Source: JBPCOI01 sp051000395 (GTDB lineage: Bacteria > Actinomycetota > Actinomycetes > Mycobacteriales > Jatrophihabitantaceae). Taken from it: 55,873 bases of DNA. The position numbers were made by a program, and so were the translations under genes. Below, one piece after another: positions 8,749 through 16,592 of this stretch. How positions within the stretch are numbered: the first letter of the stretch is position 1; every line of letters begins with the position of its first letter. The stretch is from positions 1-55,873 of the forward strand of contig JBPCOI010000076.1 of assembly GCA_051000395.1 (NCBI GenBank). The letters run 5' to 3'. The notes beneath the pieces were generated by a model that saw only the letters and a program-made list of their open reading frames with translations, was not told the origin of the DNA and did not search any database.

Positions 8749-10500
8749 GTGTCGACGGCTGTGCGCCCTGCCGCGCCGGTGCGGACGACACCGGGACGTT
8801 TCGCCCGCTTCCGTAACGGATACCTGCGCCGGGCGCCGAACATCATCAGCACGATCGCCGCCTTGCTCGGCGTACTCACCCTCGCCGACGCGGTGTGGGC
8901 GCACGAGCAGCGCCGCCTGCACACCCTGACGCGCATCCTTCCGGTGCCGGCCAACGCTGCCGCTGCGGCGGTGCTCGCCGTGTCCGGGCTGCTGCTACTG
9001 CGCGTGGCTGCCGCGTTGCGCAAGCGCAAGCGGATGGCCTGGCGTGTCGCGGTGGTGACGGCCTTCGCGATGACCGTGGCGCAGCTGCTGCGCGACGAAC
9101 GGCGCTACGGCGAGGCAGCGATCACGCTTGTCCTGCTCGTGCTGCTGATCACCGCCCGCGTGCGGTTCACCGCGAAGGCCGATCCGCGCAGCCGTTGGTT
9201 CGCCGCGCGCGTGTTCGTGCAGTTCGCGGCGGTGGCGATCGCCTACGGGCTGGCGATGATCTACCTGTACCCACGTCAGGTGGTCGGGCGGCCGTCCTTC
9301 GGCGCGCGCCTGAACGAGGTGCTGCTCGGCCTCGTCGGCGGCAACGGCGAGGTGCAGTTCCGGCGCGAGGGATTCAACGACGTCCTGCACGGCACGCTGT
9401 TCGCCTTCGGCCTGCTGACCGTCGTGGCGGTGGCGTTGCTGATCCTGCGACCGTCCGAGCCGATCGCACGGCTCTCGCCGGCCGACGAGCAGCAGCTGCG
9501 CGCCCTGCTGGGCAAGCAGGGTGGCCGCGATTCGCTCGGTTACTTCGCGTTGCGGCGGGACAAGTCCGTGGTGTGGTCCCCGACCGGAAAGGCCGCCGTC
9601 ACCTATCGCGTGGTGATGGGCGTGGCCCTGGCCAGCGGTGATCCGATCGGTGACCCCGAGGCGTGGCCGGGAGCGATCGCCGCCTACCGGGGCCTCGTCG
9701 AGGAGTACGGCTGGACGCCCGCGGTCATGGGCAGCAGCGAGCTCGGGGCGACCGTCTACAAGCGCGAGTACGACCTGTCCGCTCTCGCGCTCGGCGACGA
9801 GGCGATCCTCGAGGTCTGCGACTTCACGCTCGGCGGGCGCCCGATGCGCGGCGTGCGCCAGGCGTGTACCCGGGTCGCCCGCGCGGGGTACGAGGTGCGG
9901 GTGCGGCGCGCCTTCGACATCACCCCGGAGGAGTTCGCCGAACTGGTCAGGGCCGCCGAGGCGTGGCGTGGTGACGCGGTGGAGCGCGGGTTCTCCATGG
10001 CCCTGTCGCGCATCGGCGACCTGAGCGACCGCGACTGCGTGATCGCGACCGCCCACCTCGACGGTCGGCTGAGCGGGTTGCTGCACTTCGTCCCCTGGGG
10101 CGAGGACGGGCTGTCGCTGGACCTGATGCGTCGCGACCGCGACGCCGACAACGGCCTGAACGAGTTTATGATCGCCCAGCTCGTCGCGGCCTGCCCGTCG
10201 CTCGGAGTCGCTCGCGTGTCGCTGAACTTCGCGGTGTTCCGCGATGCGATCGAGCGGGGGGAGCGCATCGGCGCGGGGCCGATCCTGCGGGCGTGGCGGT
10301 GGCTGCTGGTCTTCGCGTCGCGGTGGTGGCAGATCGAGTCGTTGTACCGCTTCAATGTGAAGTTCCGCCCGTACTGGGAGCCGCGGTTCATCTCCTTCCC
10401 CTCGGCCCGTGACCTGCCGCGCATCGCGGTCGCGGCTATGGAGGCGGAGGCGTTCATCGTCCGTCCGCACCGCCTCAAACGGCTGCTCGGACGGGCGTAG
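8749..10500 (+). CDS. Membrane protein with DUF2156 domain (MprF/LPG-synthase-like C-terminal half)
   Basis: The 583-aa protein has about six to seven hydrophobic segments in its first 230 residues. They are followed by a cytosolic DUF2156 domain (from about residue 240) related to the aminoacyl-phosphatidylglycerol synthase half of MprF and the N-terminal part of LysX. Recognisable pieces are SLGYFALRRDKSVVWSPTGK, ASGDPIGDPEAW and SLDLMRRDRDADNGLNEFMI. Such enzymes transfer amino acids to membrane lipids and raise resistance to cationic peptides. The membrane part is shorter than a full MprF flippase. The GTG at 8749 is chosen because GGGAGG ends 9 bases upstream; a TTG at 8740 is less likely. 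The donor amino acid is unknown. Confidence 0.8.
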   Translation: MSTAVRPAAPVRTTPGRFARFRNGYLRRAPNIISTIAALLGVLTLADAVWAHEQRRLHTLTRILPVPANAAAAAVLAVSGLLLLRVAAALRKRKRMAWRVAVVTAFAMTVAQLLRDERRYGEAAITLVLLVLLITARVRFTAKADPRSRWFAARVFVQFAAVAIAYGLAMIYLYPRQVVGRPSFGARLNEVLLGLVGGNGEVQFRREGFNDVLHGTLFAFGLLTVVAVALLILRPSEPIARLSPADEQQLRALLGKQGGRDSLGYFALRRDKSVVWSPTGKAAVTYRVVMGVALASGDPIGDPEAWPGAIAAYRGLVEEYGWTPAVMGSSELGATVYKREYDLSALALGDEAILEVCDFTLGGRPMRGVRQACTRVARAGYEVRVRRAFDITPEEFAELVRAAEAWRGDAVERGFSMALSRIGDLSDRDCVIATAHLDGRLSGLLHFVPWGEDGLSLDLMRRDRDADNGLNEFMIAQLVAACPSLGVARVSLNFAVFRDAIERGERIGAGPILRAWRWLLVFASRWWQIESLYRFNVKFRPYWEPRFISFPSARDLPRIAVAAMEAEAFIVRPHRLKRLLGRA

Positions 10501-10565
10501 CCGCTGCTCGCGGCGACCTTGTAGGCTTTCGGCCCGGTGGCTGTTTGCGATACGCGCCGGCCGCA

Positions 10566-10655
10566 GGAGGCTTCGCCTAGTCTGGTCTATGGCGCCGCAC
10601 TGCTAATGCGGTTTGGGTTAACCGCCCATCCCGGGTTCGAATCCCGGAGCCTCCG
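10566..10655 (+). tRNA. tRNA-Ser(GCT)
   Basis: The acceptor stem GGAGGCT/AGCCTCC (10566-10572 with 10648-10654), a GCT anticodon in the loop CTGCTAA, a long class-II variable arm and the T-arm CCGGGTTCGAATCCCGG identify a serine tRNA. The 3' CCA is not encoded. A TAGGCT box at 10522-10527 is a plausible -10 element. Confidence 0.93.
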
Positions 10656-10762
10656 CCGCACCGCCGCTCCCGCTGATCGGGATCGGCTGCCTGCCGGCAT
10701 GACCGCTCACGCCGGATCGGTACCGCGCCAGCACCGGCTAGACTCTCTCGTCGGTACCGCCA

Positions 10763-10838
10763 GCGCCCGTAGCTCAACGGATAGAGCACTTGACTACGGA
10801 TCAAGAGGTTGCAGGTTCGAATCCTGCCGGGCGCACCA
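10763..10838 (+). tRNA. tRNA-Arg(ACG), attachment site of the integrated element
   Basis: The cloverleaf has acceptor GCGCCCG/CGGGCGC (10763-10769 with 10828-10834), anticodon stem CTTGA/TCAAG with loop CTACGGA (anticodon ACG) and T-arm GCAGGTTCGAATCCTGC. CCA follows directly at 10836-10838. TAGACT at 10739-10744 is a likely -10 box. The 3' half from 10794 is repeated at 18274-18314, so the functional gene's 3' end has been supplied by the integrated element. Confidence 0.95.
10794..10834. repeat. attL: 3' half of tRNA-Arg(ACG)
   Basis: These 41 bases run from the anticodon loop to the end of the acceptor stem and match 18274-18314 except at one position in the T-loop (A here, G in attR). 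This is the left boundary of the element. The copy inside the working tRNA is the one brought by the element. Confidence 0.9.
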
Positions 10839-10949
10839 AATGAAGGCCCCGCGTTTGGCGGGCTCTGGCACTCAGTCCAGATTGTCAGTGGGTCTTGCTG
10901 GCCGTCTGTGGCCGGATCGTGGCCGTACGAGCTGTTTTATGGGGAACCG

Positions 10950-11132
10950 CTACGAGGACTCCCAGCCCTCAGTGTGTTTGGCGTCGTGCTTCGCGTCGTC
11001 AAATCGACGGTCCCGGAGGGCGTCCTTGGCCGTATGTCGTTGGCGTCGACGCCAAGATCTACGTACGACGGCCTTTTCCTTCTGATGCCACGCCCTGAAC
11101 CAGGGCAACGACCGTTCGTCGTCTCTCATCAC
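10950..11132 (-). CDS. Small basic protein possibly coupled to the integrase gene
   Basis: The GTG at 11132 overlaps the integrase TGA by four bases, the same GTGA/ATGA junction used at seven other places in this operon. This is the main argument for it. The 60-aa product is highly charged (WRRRQRHTAKDALRDRR and DDAKHDAKH) with no recognised domain. Codon use is less biased than in the other genes. It may be a chance frame at the operon's end. The rest of the 290-base stretch between attL and the integrase shows only a short hairpin after the tRNA (10844-10863). Confidence 0.35.
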   Translation of the reverse strand: MMRDDERSLPWFRAWHQKEKAVVRRSWRRRQRHTAKDALRDRRFDDAKHDAKHTEGWESS

Positions 11133-12202
11133 GTGTCCTTGTTCAGCAGGTCATCGAGTCTGCGAGACACGTCGTCAAGATGATCTTTGAACAGGTGTCC
11201 GTACACGCTGAGCGTGATGGTGGGCGAGGAATGCCCGAGCACTTTGGCTACTTGGAGCACGTCGGCCCCGGAACTGATCATCAAAGAGGCGGCGGTGTGC
11301 CGCAGATCGTGGATACGAAGGCCGGCCAGTCCGACCTCAGCCGTACTTTTGGCCCAATCAGTGGCCCGCCGGAAGGCGTTGTTGCGGATCGGCTGTCGTG
11401 TCCTGGACGGGAACAGCAGTTCATCGGCTTGCCTGCCGGTGACGCGGGAGATCACGACGGCCATCGCACGAGCGGCCAAGGGCACCTGACGCGCGTGGTG
11501 AGACTTCGGCGTGCCGACCACAAGCTTGCCGTCGACCTCGACTACCGCCCGGCGGACATGCAGCCGCCGACGCTGAATGTCGACATCACAGACCCGTAGC
11601 GCGGTCGCCTCGCCCCAGCGCAGCCCGGTGTAGGCAAGCAGTCGCACCAGGTCGCCATGATCCCCATCGAACAAAATGGCGAGCGCTTCGACCTGCTCGG
11701 CCGTCGCAACGACCCGATGCCCACGGGTGAGCTTGGGCAGATCGACACCGGTCGCTTCGTTGCGCGGCACCAGCCGTTCCCGGACCGCCACGTCCAAGAC
11801 AAGTGAGAGCACCCGGTACGCGTGCCGAGTAGTCGACGCCGACCGACGAGCAGCGAGGTTCGCGACCCACTCAGCCACGTCGCCGTGCTTGATCCGGCCG
11901 ACCGGCCACCGGCCGAACGCAGGTTCGATGTGGACCAACCACATGACCTTGTAGACGGCGGCGGTCGACGGCTTCAAGCTCGCCTTCGACCTCAGGTAGC
12001 GGTCCCACACGCTGGCCAGCGTCGCACGCGCCCGCGCCGGATCGGTCCAGTCACCACGAGCACGCGAGGTCCGCCGCTCGGCATCGAAGCCCTCCGCCTC
12101 GCGCCGGGTCCGAAACGATCTCGACCGCTCCTTCCGACCCGGCTCGTACCAACGGACACGCCAAGTGACGATCCCGGACGGCAGCCTTCGACGCTCAATC
12201 AC
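11129..12202 (-). CDS. int: Site-specific tyrosine integrase of the AICE
   Basis: This enzyme recombines the element's attP with the tRNA-Arg attB. The 357-aa protein has an N-terminal arm/SAM-like domain and a C-terminal catalytic domain with Arg195 (YTGLRWGEA), His298 and Arg301 (HDLRHTAAS), His324 (LGHSS) and the nucleophile Tyr334 (SVYGHL). The GTG start overlaps the excisionase stop by four bases. The gene is read towards attL and ends in tandem TGA codons. Being last in the transfer operon means its level is tied to the shared promoter unless an internal promoter exists. Confidence 0.95.
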   Translation of the reverse strand: MIERRRLPSGIVTWRVRWYEPGRKERSRSFRTRREAEGFDAERRTSRARGDWTDPARARATLASVWDRYLRSKASLKPSTAAVYKVMWLVHIEPAFGRWPVGRIKHGDVAEWVANLAARRSASTTRHAYRVLSLVLDVAVRERLVPRNEATGVDLPKLTRGHRVVATAEQVEALAILFDGDHGDLVRLLAYTGLRWGEATALRVCDVDIQRRRLHVRRAVVEVDGKLVVGTPKSHHARQVPLAARAMAVVISRVTGRQADELLFPSRTRQPIRNNAFRRATDWAKSTAEVGLAGLRIHDLRHTAASLMISSGADVLQVAKVLGHSSPTITLSVYGHLFKDHLDDVSRRLDDLLNKDT

Positions 12203-12405
12203 GACGCGACCCGACGCTGAGCCGTGATCCAGTCGTCCAGCTCCCGGCGATCGAAGCGAAGGTGCTTCCCGAACCGAAACGCCGGCGGACCGTCGCCGCG
12301 AGCGACCCAGTACCGGATGGTCGACGGCGCGACCTTGAGCACTACCGACACGTCATCGACCGTGAGATAGCCGCGGTCGTCGGCGTCCGGTGCCGACCAG
12401 CTCAC
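12199..12405 (-). CDS. xis: Excisionase / MerR-type helix-turn-helix protein
   Basis: The 68-aa protein is a single winged-helix DNA-binding domain. YLTVDDVSVVLKVAPSTIRYWVARG is the helix-turn-helix and FRFGKHLRFDRRELDDWI is the wing typical of AICE excisionases (helix_turn_helix_17 type). It should direct the integrase towards excision. GTG start overlaps the stop of the preceding small gene by four bases, and its own stop overlaps int. Confidence 0.88.
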   Translation of the reverse strand: MSWSAPDADDRGYLTVDDVSVVLKVAPSTIRYWVARGDGPPAFRFGKHLRFDRRELDDWITAQRRVAS

Positions 12406-12671
12406 GACTCTGCCCCGCCTGGTCGACGGGCAATCAGCTCACCGAGCGCATCCTCAGTCACCAACCGCAGCGCCGCCCGGACGATCTCCGAGTCCAGATC
12501 AAGCTCGATGGGCGTCGTCACGACGTCAGAAGCCGGTCCGCCGATCAGTCGAGGCGCGAACTCGATGCCGTGCGGCTCGCAGAACAAGATCATGCCTGGA
12601 AGCGTCGGCGCAAGAAATTCGATTCCAATCGTCGGCCGCGACTCACACCCCGACACCGCGCACGTCTTCAC
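12402..12671 (-). CDS. Small Cys/His protein of unknown function
   Basis: The 89-aa product begins with MKTCAVSGCESRP and later has FCEPHG, giving a CX4C...CX2H pattern that could bind one zinc ion; the second half is acidic and helical. Short zinc-ribbon proteins of this kind are frequent in actinobacterial mobile elements. ATG start and stop both overlap the neighbours by four bases. No function can be given. Confidence 0.65.
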   Translation of the reverse strand: MKTCAVSGCESRPTIGIEFLAPTLPGMILFCEPHGIEFAPRLIGGPASDVVTTPIELDLDSEIVRAALRLVTEDALGELIARRPGGAES

Positions 12672-13048
12672 CGAGAGACCTCGTCGTCAGGAGACAACCG
12701 CAGTTGGTAGCGAGGGCAGCGGCCCGTGTGTCCAGCACCGCCACAGAACCGACACGGGCCTTTCGCGCCACCATCCGACAAGCCACACCAGCCCGTGTTA
12801 CCGAAGCGTCCCCCGATGAAGACCACGGACGCCTGACGACCGCATGTGCACAACTCGCCCGACTCGGCCGGCCGCTCACCAGGCCCGCTACCTTGATCGT
12901 TCCAACCAGCCCGGACCGAGTAAAGGCCAGCCTTCGCTGTCGCTTCGCGATGACTCTTCGAGTCAGCCTTGACACGGCCCGAACTGGACGGAGAGCGGCG
13001 ACTACGCGGACCAGGAAGGGAAACACTGGGCAAGCTCGCGTTGGTCAT
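12668..13048 (-). CDS. Small protein with CCHC-like zinc-knuckle motif
   Basis: This 126-aa protein has a basic, Ser/Arg-rich first half and two cysteine groups in its second half: CTCG at about 88-91, and CRFCGGAGHTGRC near residue 105, a CX2CX4HX3C pattern close to a retroviral-type zinc knuckle. This suggests nucleic-acid binding. It sits between the membrane protein and the small Cys/His protein with 4-nt overlaps on both sides. The family is not recognised. Confidence 0.6.
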   Translation of the reverse strand: MTNASLPSVSLPGPRSRRSPSSSGRVKADSKSHREATAKAGLYSVRAGWNDQGSGPGERPAESGELCTCGRQASVVFIGGRFGNTGWCGLSDGGAKGPCRFCGGAGHTGRCPRYQLRLSPDDEVSR

Positions 13049-13482
13049 GTCGCACCACCTGGCGTCGGGTACCAGCCAGACCCGACACAGGGAGCGTCAA
13101 CCCACCAGGAATTCTCGCCCTTGACCGGACCGAAGAACACAACCTTGCCCGGCTTCGTCACCAGGATCGTGTACACAACTACCTGCTTGCCGTCCCCAAC
13201 AGAGACGGACGGCATCGACGTGGCCCGCGACCCGATCGGCAACGAAACGGCAAGCTGATCTTCGCTCACCGGGTCCGTCCACGCCGTCCACGTCACCGGC
13301 CCGCCCGACCTGTCGCACAACTCGGACACGTGGATAGCCGTCGAGTAGACCGGCGGCGGCTCATGATCGGGACGGCCCCAGAGGTAGCCGACACCGATCG
13401 CACCAAGCGTAACGATCATGAACGCGACCAAAAAGACGGCGTTCGAACACGCAACGCGGTAGATCGTCGGACGAATGTTCAT
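13045..13482 (-). CDS. Small membrane-anchored protein next to the transfer ATPase
   Basis: The 145-aa protein has one membrane segment at about residues 15-35 (AVFLVAFMIVTLGAIGVGYL). A 110-residue outer domain follows with two Cys that could form a disulfide (ELCDRSGG and DAPCVGSG). Translation is coupled to the translocase by an ATGA overlap. This position fits a Spd-like spread protein or an accessory of the transfer pore, but no sequence family is recognised. Confidence 0.65.
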   Translation of the reverse strand: MNIRPTIYRVACSNAVFLVAFMIVTLGAIGVGYLWGRPDHEPPPVYSTAIHVSELCDRSGGPVTWTAWTDPVSEDQLAVSLPIGSRATSMPSVSVGDGKQVVVYTILVTKPGKVVFFGPVKGENSWWVDAPCVGSGWYPTPGGAT

Positions 13483-15020
13483 CGCGCCTCTCCTTCCTCT
13501 GCGAACAGGGCTTCGAGCGACATGACGCTTGGAACGGCAGCTTCGCGAGCGGCCCGAGCCGCCTCGTCCCAGGAAGCGACTACTTTGTCGGCGACAAAAG
13601 GAAACCGCACTCGCCGCGCCGCCGCGTCCGTCTCGCCGCGCACGAACCCGATACCCGCAGTTGCATAGGCGTTGCCCTCGGTCGCAGGCGCGATCATGTG
13701 CGCCGCTGCGCCAGCTTCAACAGCGCCGTCGCCAAGGACAAGATCAGTCTCGACTGGGCTCTCGGTCCGTAACGCCACCCGCAGCATGAAATGGGGACGA
13801 TATGGCCCAAGGGCCTCCTTCTGCGGCTGCTGGGCCGCTGCTACCACGTAGCAGCCGTCCGACCGGCCTTGCGAGAGCAGCGTGTTCAGCGCATCGGCGA
13901 CGGCACGCTTGCGTTTCGGATCGGAGTCGGTGAGAAGGCTGTTGAACTCATCGATGACCAAGATCAGATAGGGATTGTCGGGTGACACCGCGAAGGACCG
14001 GCCGGACTGCCGCTGCCGCTCCTTCAGAAAATCAACAACCGACTCCAGCAGCTCCACGGTCTCGTCACGGTCGTAAGCGACCGACTCGAAGAGACCGCCA
14101 CCGAGACTCTTAAGTTCACTGCGTTTGGGGTCAATGCCGTACAGCTTGACCAGCCCCTGCTCCCAAGCCGGGCGCCAAGAATCCAAGATCGTTTGTATAC
14201 AGCTGCCTTTCCCGCTGCCCGAAGCGCCCACGACCAGAATGTGTGACGGGGGAAGGTCGACGGGCCTGCCCGCTTCATCGACTGCCAGCCGAAGACGTGG
14301 GAACTCTGCACGGCCAAGCACGGCACGGAAGGCATCGAGATCAAACCCATGCTGCAATGGATCGCAATCCGCGAGAAGCAGCTCAACCAGCTCTGGCCGG
14401 CCAGGTACCGCAGAAACCCGGACACCCAGCGGCGCACCAAGCACAGCCGCGAAGACCGGAGCGACAGCGGCATAATCATCGATGGTCGTGGGTGGGACCA
14501 TTTGGACGATGATCGACCAGCCCGCCGAAGTCCGGTCCCAGGTCACTACCGAGGGCCAGTCGTACGCGTCAGGATCGAACGAGCCGTCTGCCGTGGTGGT
14601 CAGCCGATTCGCTTTCTGATCCACCGCGCCGAGGAACGCCGCGCGCGTACCAACACCTGCCACGATCGGCTTCTCCACCGCCAGATTCGTCCGCAGGCAC
14701 AGGTCCAGCCACGCTGATCGAAGGCGCTGGACAAGCGCATACCCATCAGGGCCGCCGGCGGCTGCCACCCGTGCCTCGAATCGGCGATGCGCCTCCCGAC
14801 GCCGCCACCAGAACACGAACGCAAGGACTGGCAACGCCAGCCAACCGACCACGATCAGCCCGTGAACCGTAAACAATCCAAGAATGATCAGGAAGACTGG
14901 GACGGCCCAGACCGCGTGGCCACGACCCAACCAGCGCCAAGCGGTCCTTGCTATCTCCGCGCGGCGTCGGCGTCGATACCACAGCTCAGCCTGATCAACA
15001 GGCGTCGCCTTGGCGTACAT
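13479..15020 (-). CDS. FtsK/SpoIIIE-type DNA translocase (TraB/TraSA-like transfer protein)
   Basis: This is predicted to move double-stranded element DNA between cells as a membrane-bound hexameric ATPase. The 513-aa protein has two membrane segments at about residues 38-72, the Walker A motif GASGSGKGS at about 265-273 and Walker B LILVIDEF at about 352-359. A sensor/arginine-finger region (LRTESPVETDLVLGDGA) follows. The C-terminal winged helix (about 480-513) is short compared with classic TraB. It lies centrally in the operon, 3 nt after the preceding stop and overlapping the next gene by four. Confidence 0.92.
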   Translation of the reverse strand: MYAKATPVDQAELWYRRRRRAEIARTAWRWLGRGHAVWAVPVFLIILGLFTVHGLIVVGWLALPVLAFVFWWRRREAHRRFEARVAAAGGPDGYALVQRLRSAWLDLCLRTNLAVEKPIVAGVGTRAAFLGAVDQKANRLTTTADGSFDPDAYDWPSVVTWDRTSAGWSIIVQMVPPTTIDDYAAVAPVFAAVLGAPLGVRVSAVPGRPELVELLLADCDPLQHGFDLDAFRAVLGRAEFPRLRLAVDEAGRPVDLPPSHILVVGASGSGKGSCIQTILDSWRPAWEQGLVKLYGIDPKRSELKSLGGGLFESVAYDRDETVELLESVVDFLKERQRQSGRSFAVSPDNPYLILVIDEFNSLLTDSDPKRKRAVADALNTLLSQGRSDGCYVVAAAQQPQKEALGPYRPHFMLRVALRTESPVETDLVLGDGAVEAGAAAHMIAPATEGNAYATAGIGFVRGETDAAARRVRFPFVADKVVASWDEAARAAREAAVPSVMSLEALFAEEGEAR

Positions 15021-15023
15021 GAC

Positions 15024-15389
15024 CTACGCCGCCTCGCCACGACGCGCAGCCTGCGCCGCAGTCACGCCTGTGGCTGACCAGTAGGTGCGCCCGTTCGTGG
15101 TGTTGATCGAGATCTCGAGATTGGCGAACGTCACCGGGCCGGCGGCAAGCACCGGCTGTTGCTTGGCCTGAATCCGCACCGCGTACACCTCGGTGCGAGA
15201 CTGATCGAATTGTTGGACTACGCGGATGCACTCGGCCTCGAAGTCGTAGAGTCCCTCCGCCGTAACCTTCGGCGGACGAGCCTGGCCCGGCGTGGCCGGA
15301 AGCGCGAAGTCCGGGAGCGGTCCCCGAACGACGCCAGTGCAGTTATGCGCGCCTGTCATCAGGTCAGCCGTGATCGTGATGCGCGCCAT
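15024..15389 (-). CDS. Hypothetical AICE protein before the translocase
   Basis: The 121-aa product has a compact beta-rich look (ARITITADLMTG, VYAVRIQAKQ, FANLEISINT). Its length is set by the ATG at 15387-15389, one base after the TGA of the upstream gene; the longer frame would overlap that gene by 41 bases. It has one Cys and no membrane segment. Small genes of this type commonly precede traSA in AICEs, but no function is known. Confidence 0.6.
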   Translation of the reverse strand: MARITITADLMTGAHNCTGVVRGPLPDFALPATPGQARPPKVTAEGLYDFEAECIRVVQQFDQSRTEVYAVRIQAKQQPVLAAGPVTFANLEISINTTNGRTYWSATGVTAAQAARRGEAA

Positions 15390-15390
15390 C

Positions 15391-15717
15391 TCAGGCCACC
15401 GCCCGCTGCCAGAACGAACGCACGGCATCAACTGCTACGTACACCACGTCGCCGGAGGCTGTGTTCGCGACCTCGGGCCATTCGTGAAGGTGACACCACG
15501 CCATGTCGCCCGGATTCAGCTTCAGCTCCTCGACGGCGCGGCTCGCGATGTTCTTAACCCATCGTGCGCTCACGTCCTCCAACTCTGCGTAGACGGCGAC
15601 GTCCGCCCAATAGAACGGTTGGCCATGGTCGTCAGCTCGCTGGTTCGTGCTGACCAAGTAGGACAACAGTTCGGCGCACGACTGCCATAAGTCCGTATCG
15701 ATCGATGGCCTGCTCAT
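15391..15717 (-). CDS. Hypothetical AICE protein
   Basis: This 108-aa protein is acidic, soluble, aromatic-rich and probably helical, with a segment DVSARWVKNIASRAVEELKL that might be a helix-turn-helix. Its ATG overlaps the upstream stop by four bases and its TGA is one base before the next ATG. No family is recognised. Confidence 0.6.
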   Translation of the reverse strand: MSRPSIDTDLWQSCAELLSYLVSTNQRADDHGQPFYWADVAVYAELEDVSARWVKNIASRAVEELKLNPGDMAWCHLHEWPEVANTASGDVVYVAVDAVRSFWQRAVA

Positions 15718-16070
15718 GCTTCGTTCCCTTCCGTGTGAAATGTGATCAACTGGTTAAAAGCCTCGGGATCGAGATCGCGAGTCTGGATCGCGTCACCGAA
15801 GGTGAGATTGCTGAGCCTGACGAGGCGATCGTCAGAGAAGTCGGCCAGTGCGACCTCACCGGATTCCGAACTGAGTGGGCCTCCACTGGGCGCGCGTAAA
15901 TATCCGGTCACGTAGCCCGCGCGGTCGTAGGCCGCGATGAAGAACGCACAGTCCCGAACTGTCGCGATACCCGGGATCGTGTAAATGCCGGGGACAACAG
16001 CGTGGATCGACTCGTCGTCACCCAAGGGGCTTTGCAACGGGACGGCATCGGGTACTCGAAGATCAATCAT
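15714..16070 (-). CDS. Hypothetical AICE protein
   Basis: The 118-aa product is acidic (pI low by inspection), without Cys clusters or membrane segments apart from one Cys in RDCAFFIAAYDRAGY. A middle stretch GYLRAPSGGPLSSESG looks like a loop. ATGA overlaps join it to both neighbours, so it is surely translated with them if they are expressed. The function is unknown. Confidence 0.6.
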   Translation of the reverse strand: MIDLRVPDAVPLQSPLGDDESIHAVVPGIYTIPGIATVRDCAFFIAAYDRAGYVTGYLRAPSGGPLSSESGEVALADFSDDRLVRLSNLTFGDAIQTRDLDPEAFNQLITFHTEGNEA

Positions 16071-16495
16071 GAGTCGACACCGAACAGCTCATCATCCATG
16101 TCGTAGAGCTTTCGCAGCGCCACGCGAACGTTCGGGTCAAGCATCATGGCTTGCTCGTCGCCGCTGCCGGTCCAAACGATCGGCATGGCACCGTAGCCAC
16201 CATTGAGCTTCGCCGCTGCGCGGCCGATAGTGCTCAGCACTCCGCGCGTTGTGACGCCCAAACGCTCCGCAAGAACAGCCGCGGAGACAGTCTCGCTCGG
16301 TTCGGCGTCCGCAAGCGCCCTGACAACCCTCTGACCGAGGTCAGTGCCGAAAGCCACCGACAGTTCCGCCCCGCGAACCTCGGCCTCGGCCAACGGCACC
16401 GTCGACGGCGCCTCGCGTTTCGCGGACCCCGCCAACTCGTTGACGAAGGCGTCAACCGCCGCATGCAGCGCTGCCCGGATCAGTTCTGGATCCAT
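16067..16495 (-). CDS. First gene of the transfer operon, possible winged-helix regulator
   Basis: This 142-aa protein has an Ala-rich helical N-terminus. A segment at about residues 75-98 (SAAVLAERLGVTTRGVLSTI) reads like a helix-turn-helix. An acidic C-terminus (DMDDELFGVD) follows. GGAGGTAG lies just before the ATG. The gene is first behind the strong promoter flanked by paired 22-bp sites, so an autoregulatory role is attractive but inferred only. No homology to KorSA or Pra was recognised. Confidence 0.6.
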   Translation of the reverse strand: MDPELIRAALHAAVDAFVNELAGSAKREAPSTVPLAEAEVRGAELSVAFGTDLGQRVVRALADAEPSETVSAAVLAERLGVTTRGVLSTIGRAAAKLNGGYGAMPIVWTGSGDEQAMMLDPNVRVALRKLYDMDDELFGVDS

Positions 16496-16506
16496 GTCCT
16501 ACCTCC

Positions 16507-16590
16507 AAAAGTATCATGACCTGTTCCCCGTAACATTACACAGTGTCGAGACTTTGTGTCAACCTTTCGGGAACACGTCTATATACTTTT
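16507..16590. promoter_or_regulatory. Two inverted 22-bp operator-like sites flanking the operon promoter
   Basis: The site at 16507-16528 begins AAAAGTAT and ends TGTTCCC. The reverse complement of 16569-16590 has the same ends. The two copies agree at 18 of 22 positions and point away from each other around the -35/-10 boxes. One lies between the -10 box and the ribosome site of the first gene, the other just upstream of the -35. A repressor binding both could close the promoter by bridging. Confidence 0.65.
16533..16562 (-). promoter_or_regulatory. Promoter of the AICE transfer/excision operon
   Basis: On the minus strand a consensus -35 TTGACA (16557-16562) and -10 TAATGT (16533-16538) are separated by 18 bases. 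They are followed about 25 bases later by the GGAGG site of the first gene. This is by far the most sigma-70-like promoter in the window. It lies between two inverted 22-bp sites, so it should be strong but repressible. Confidence 0.75.
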
Positions 16591-16592
16591 TT

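Noticed and set aside
14024..14479. 151-aa minus-strand ORF within the translocase gene
   Set aside because: It is an alternative frame inside an intact, motif-bearing FtsK-like gene; no frameshift is needed.
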